In this document: positions 63,501 through 64,000 of the stretch, piece after piece
Layout: each line of letters starts with the position of its first letter
Position numbering within the stretch: position 1 is the stretch's first letter
Source of the DNA: Sutterella sp.
GTDB taxonomy: Bacteria > Pseudomonadota > Gammaproteobacteria > Burkholderiales > Burkholderiaceae_F
DNA: 64,000 bases
Assembly (NCBI GenBank): GCA_019418605.1
Contig: DYBN01000047.1
Span: 10,370 to 74,369 of the forward strand
Reading direction: 5' to 3'
The notes under the pieces: model-generated
What the model was told of the DNA's origin: nothing
The model's input: only the letters and a program-made list of their open reading frames with translations
Database searches by the model: none
Position numbers and translations under genes: made by a program

Positions 63501-64000
63501 TTAAAGCGGCGATTTTCCTTCGGCCGCCTCCTTGATGAGCCTGTAGCCGCGGGGCGTTCCGTAGGTGAGGGCCACGCGGGGACTCACGGCAAAGTAAAAG
63601 CTCCAGAAGACGGCCCAGCCAAAGAGCTGAATCATGGACGCCTCCGTGAGCGCGAGTTTGAAAAACCAGCTCTGGAGCATGGCCACGCCCGGGCCCATGA
63701 CCCAGAGCATCACGATCGTGACGCCCACGGCATTGGGGCTGCGCTTGACGGCAATCTGATAGATCGTCATGGCGCCCAGAAAGATGGCAAGCACCGTCGG
63801 GAGCACGGCCATCGAGGCCTGCACCATCATCTCGGCGTTGCGCACGAGCATGAAGAAGAATTCGCTCGTAATGAAGGTGGTCTCCCAGACCGCCCGCAGA
63901 AACCAGGCGATTTGGCCGATGATGAAGACCCAAAGAAGCCCCCCGAAGCCGCTTTTGATCGAGGGCGAGGTAAGCACGGGAGGCTTTGTTCTCGCATAGG
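63501..64000 (-). CDS. DUF2569-like membrane protein, 5' end outside the window
   Basis: At least 158 residues with four hydrophobic helices. It begins FGGLLWVFIIGQIAWF, the opening typical of the DUF2569 family, and continues with VLAIFLGAMTIYQIAVKRS and AVFWSFYFAVSPRVALTYG. A GTG at 63977 could start it. However, the frame stays open to the window edge and reads PYARTKPP there, like the short N-terminal leaders of such proteins, so the gene is probably truncated by the window. Function is unknown. The porin gene lies 88 bp downstream. Confidence 0.7.
   Translation of the reverse strand, partial: YARTKPPVLTSPSIKSGFGGLLWVFIIGQIAWFLRAVWETTFITSEFFFMLVRNAEMMVQASMAVLPTVLAIFLGAMTIYQIAVKRSPNAVGVTIVMLWVMGPGVAMLQSWFFKLALTEASMIQLFGWAVFWSFYFAVSPRVALTYGTPRGYRLIKEAAEGKSPL

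Overview
The window is a 64-kb piece of a GC-rich Gram-negative chromosome. Several features point to Burkholderiales, most likely Sutterellaceae (gut anaerobes/microaerophiles): the gene order around rne, rluC, maf and yceD, a betaproteobacterial-type porin, an E. coli-length argG, a TtrS-like sensor, an anaerobic ribonucleotide reductase, and a leukotoxin-LktA-type two-partner exoprotein. This assignment is inferred from gene content, not from a database search. Coding density is high and most genes are housekeeping.

Layout. 1-55: end of tRNA-Gly(GCC). 0.5-6.2 kb: xseB-ispA-dxs (overlapping, isoprenoid block), murB, trhA-like, GNAT. 6.3-12.2 kb: small hypothetical, exported M20 amidohydrolase, gpsA with an OpgB-like phosphoglycerol transferase, aroC. 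12.4-19 kb: rne (TTG start, about 1 kb of upstream non-coding DNA), then a divergent DNA-damage pair: a UmuD-type peptidase fused to an AT-hook/RHH-like N-terminus, and umuC. 19.3-23.3 kb: rluC-HAD phosphatase, a tailed SAM methyltransferase, maf, yceD. 23.4-26.8 kb: a small accessory block (Fic protein lacking the catalytic His, tyrosine recombinase, unknown 316-aa protein) where rpmF-plsX would normally follow yceD. 26.9-33.4 kb: orphan TtrS-like sensor kinase, argG, CDF metal exporter, rng. 33.4-37.4 kb: a long regulatory region followed by an anaerobic ribonucleotide reductase operon in which the glycyl-radical domain is a separate 60-aa protein. 37.5-40.3 kb: ZntA-like ATPase with a MerR-type promoter. 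40.7-62 kb: TpsB transporter and a 6,503-aa TpsA exoprotein with several generations of internal repeats. 62.2-64 kb: porin and the 3' part of a DUF2569-like membrane protein gene.

Most notable. (1) NrdD is split: the large subunit ends after a zinc site and has no RVxGY motif, while the next 60-aa ORF carries it. (2) The nrd upstream region has a near-consensus NrdR box, a second box exactly 31 bp on, and two intrinsic-terminator-like hairpins before the start codon. (3) A candidate antisense-strand small RNA at 33630-33790 shows UCCC in every loop and ends in a T7 terminator. (4) The UmuD-like regulator has its own half-site operator inside its promoter. (5) The giant TpsA contains a perfect 270-bp in-frame tandem duplication beside older 135-bp and 486-bp repeats.
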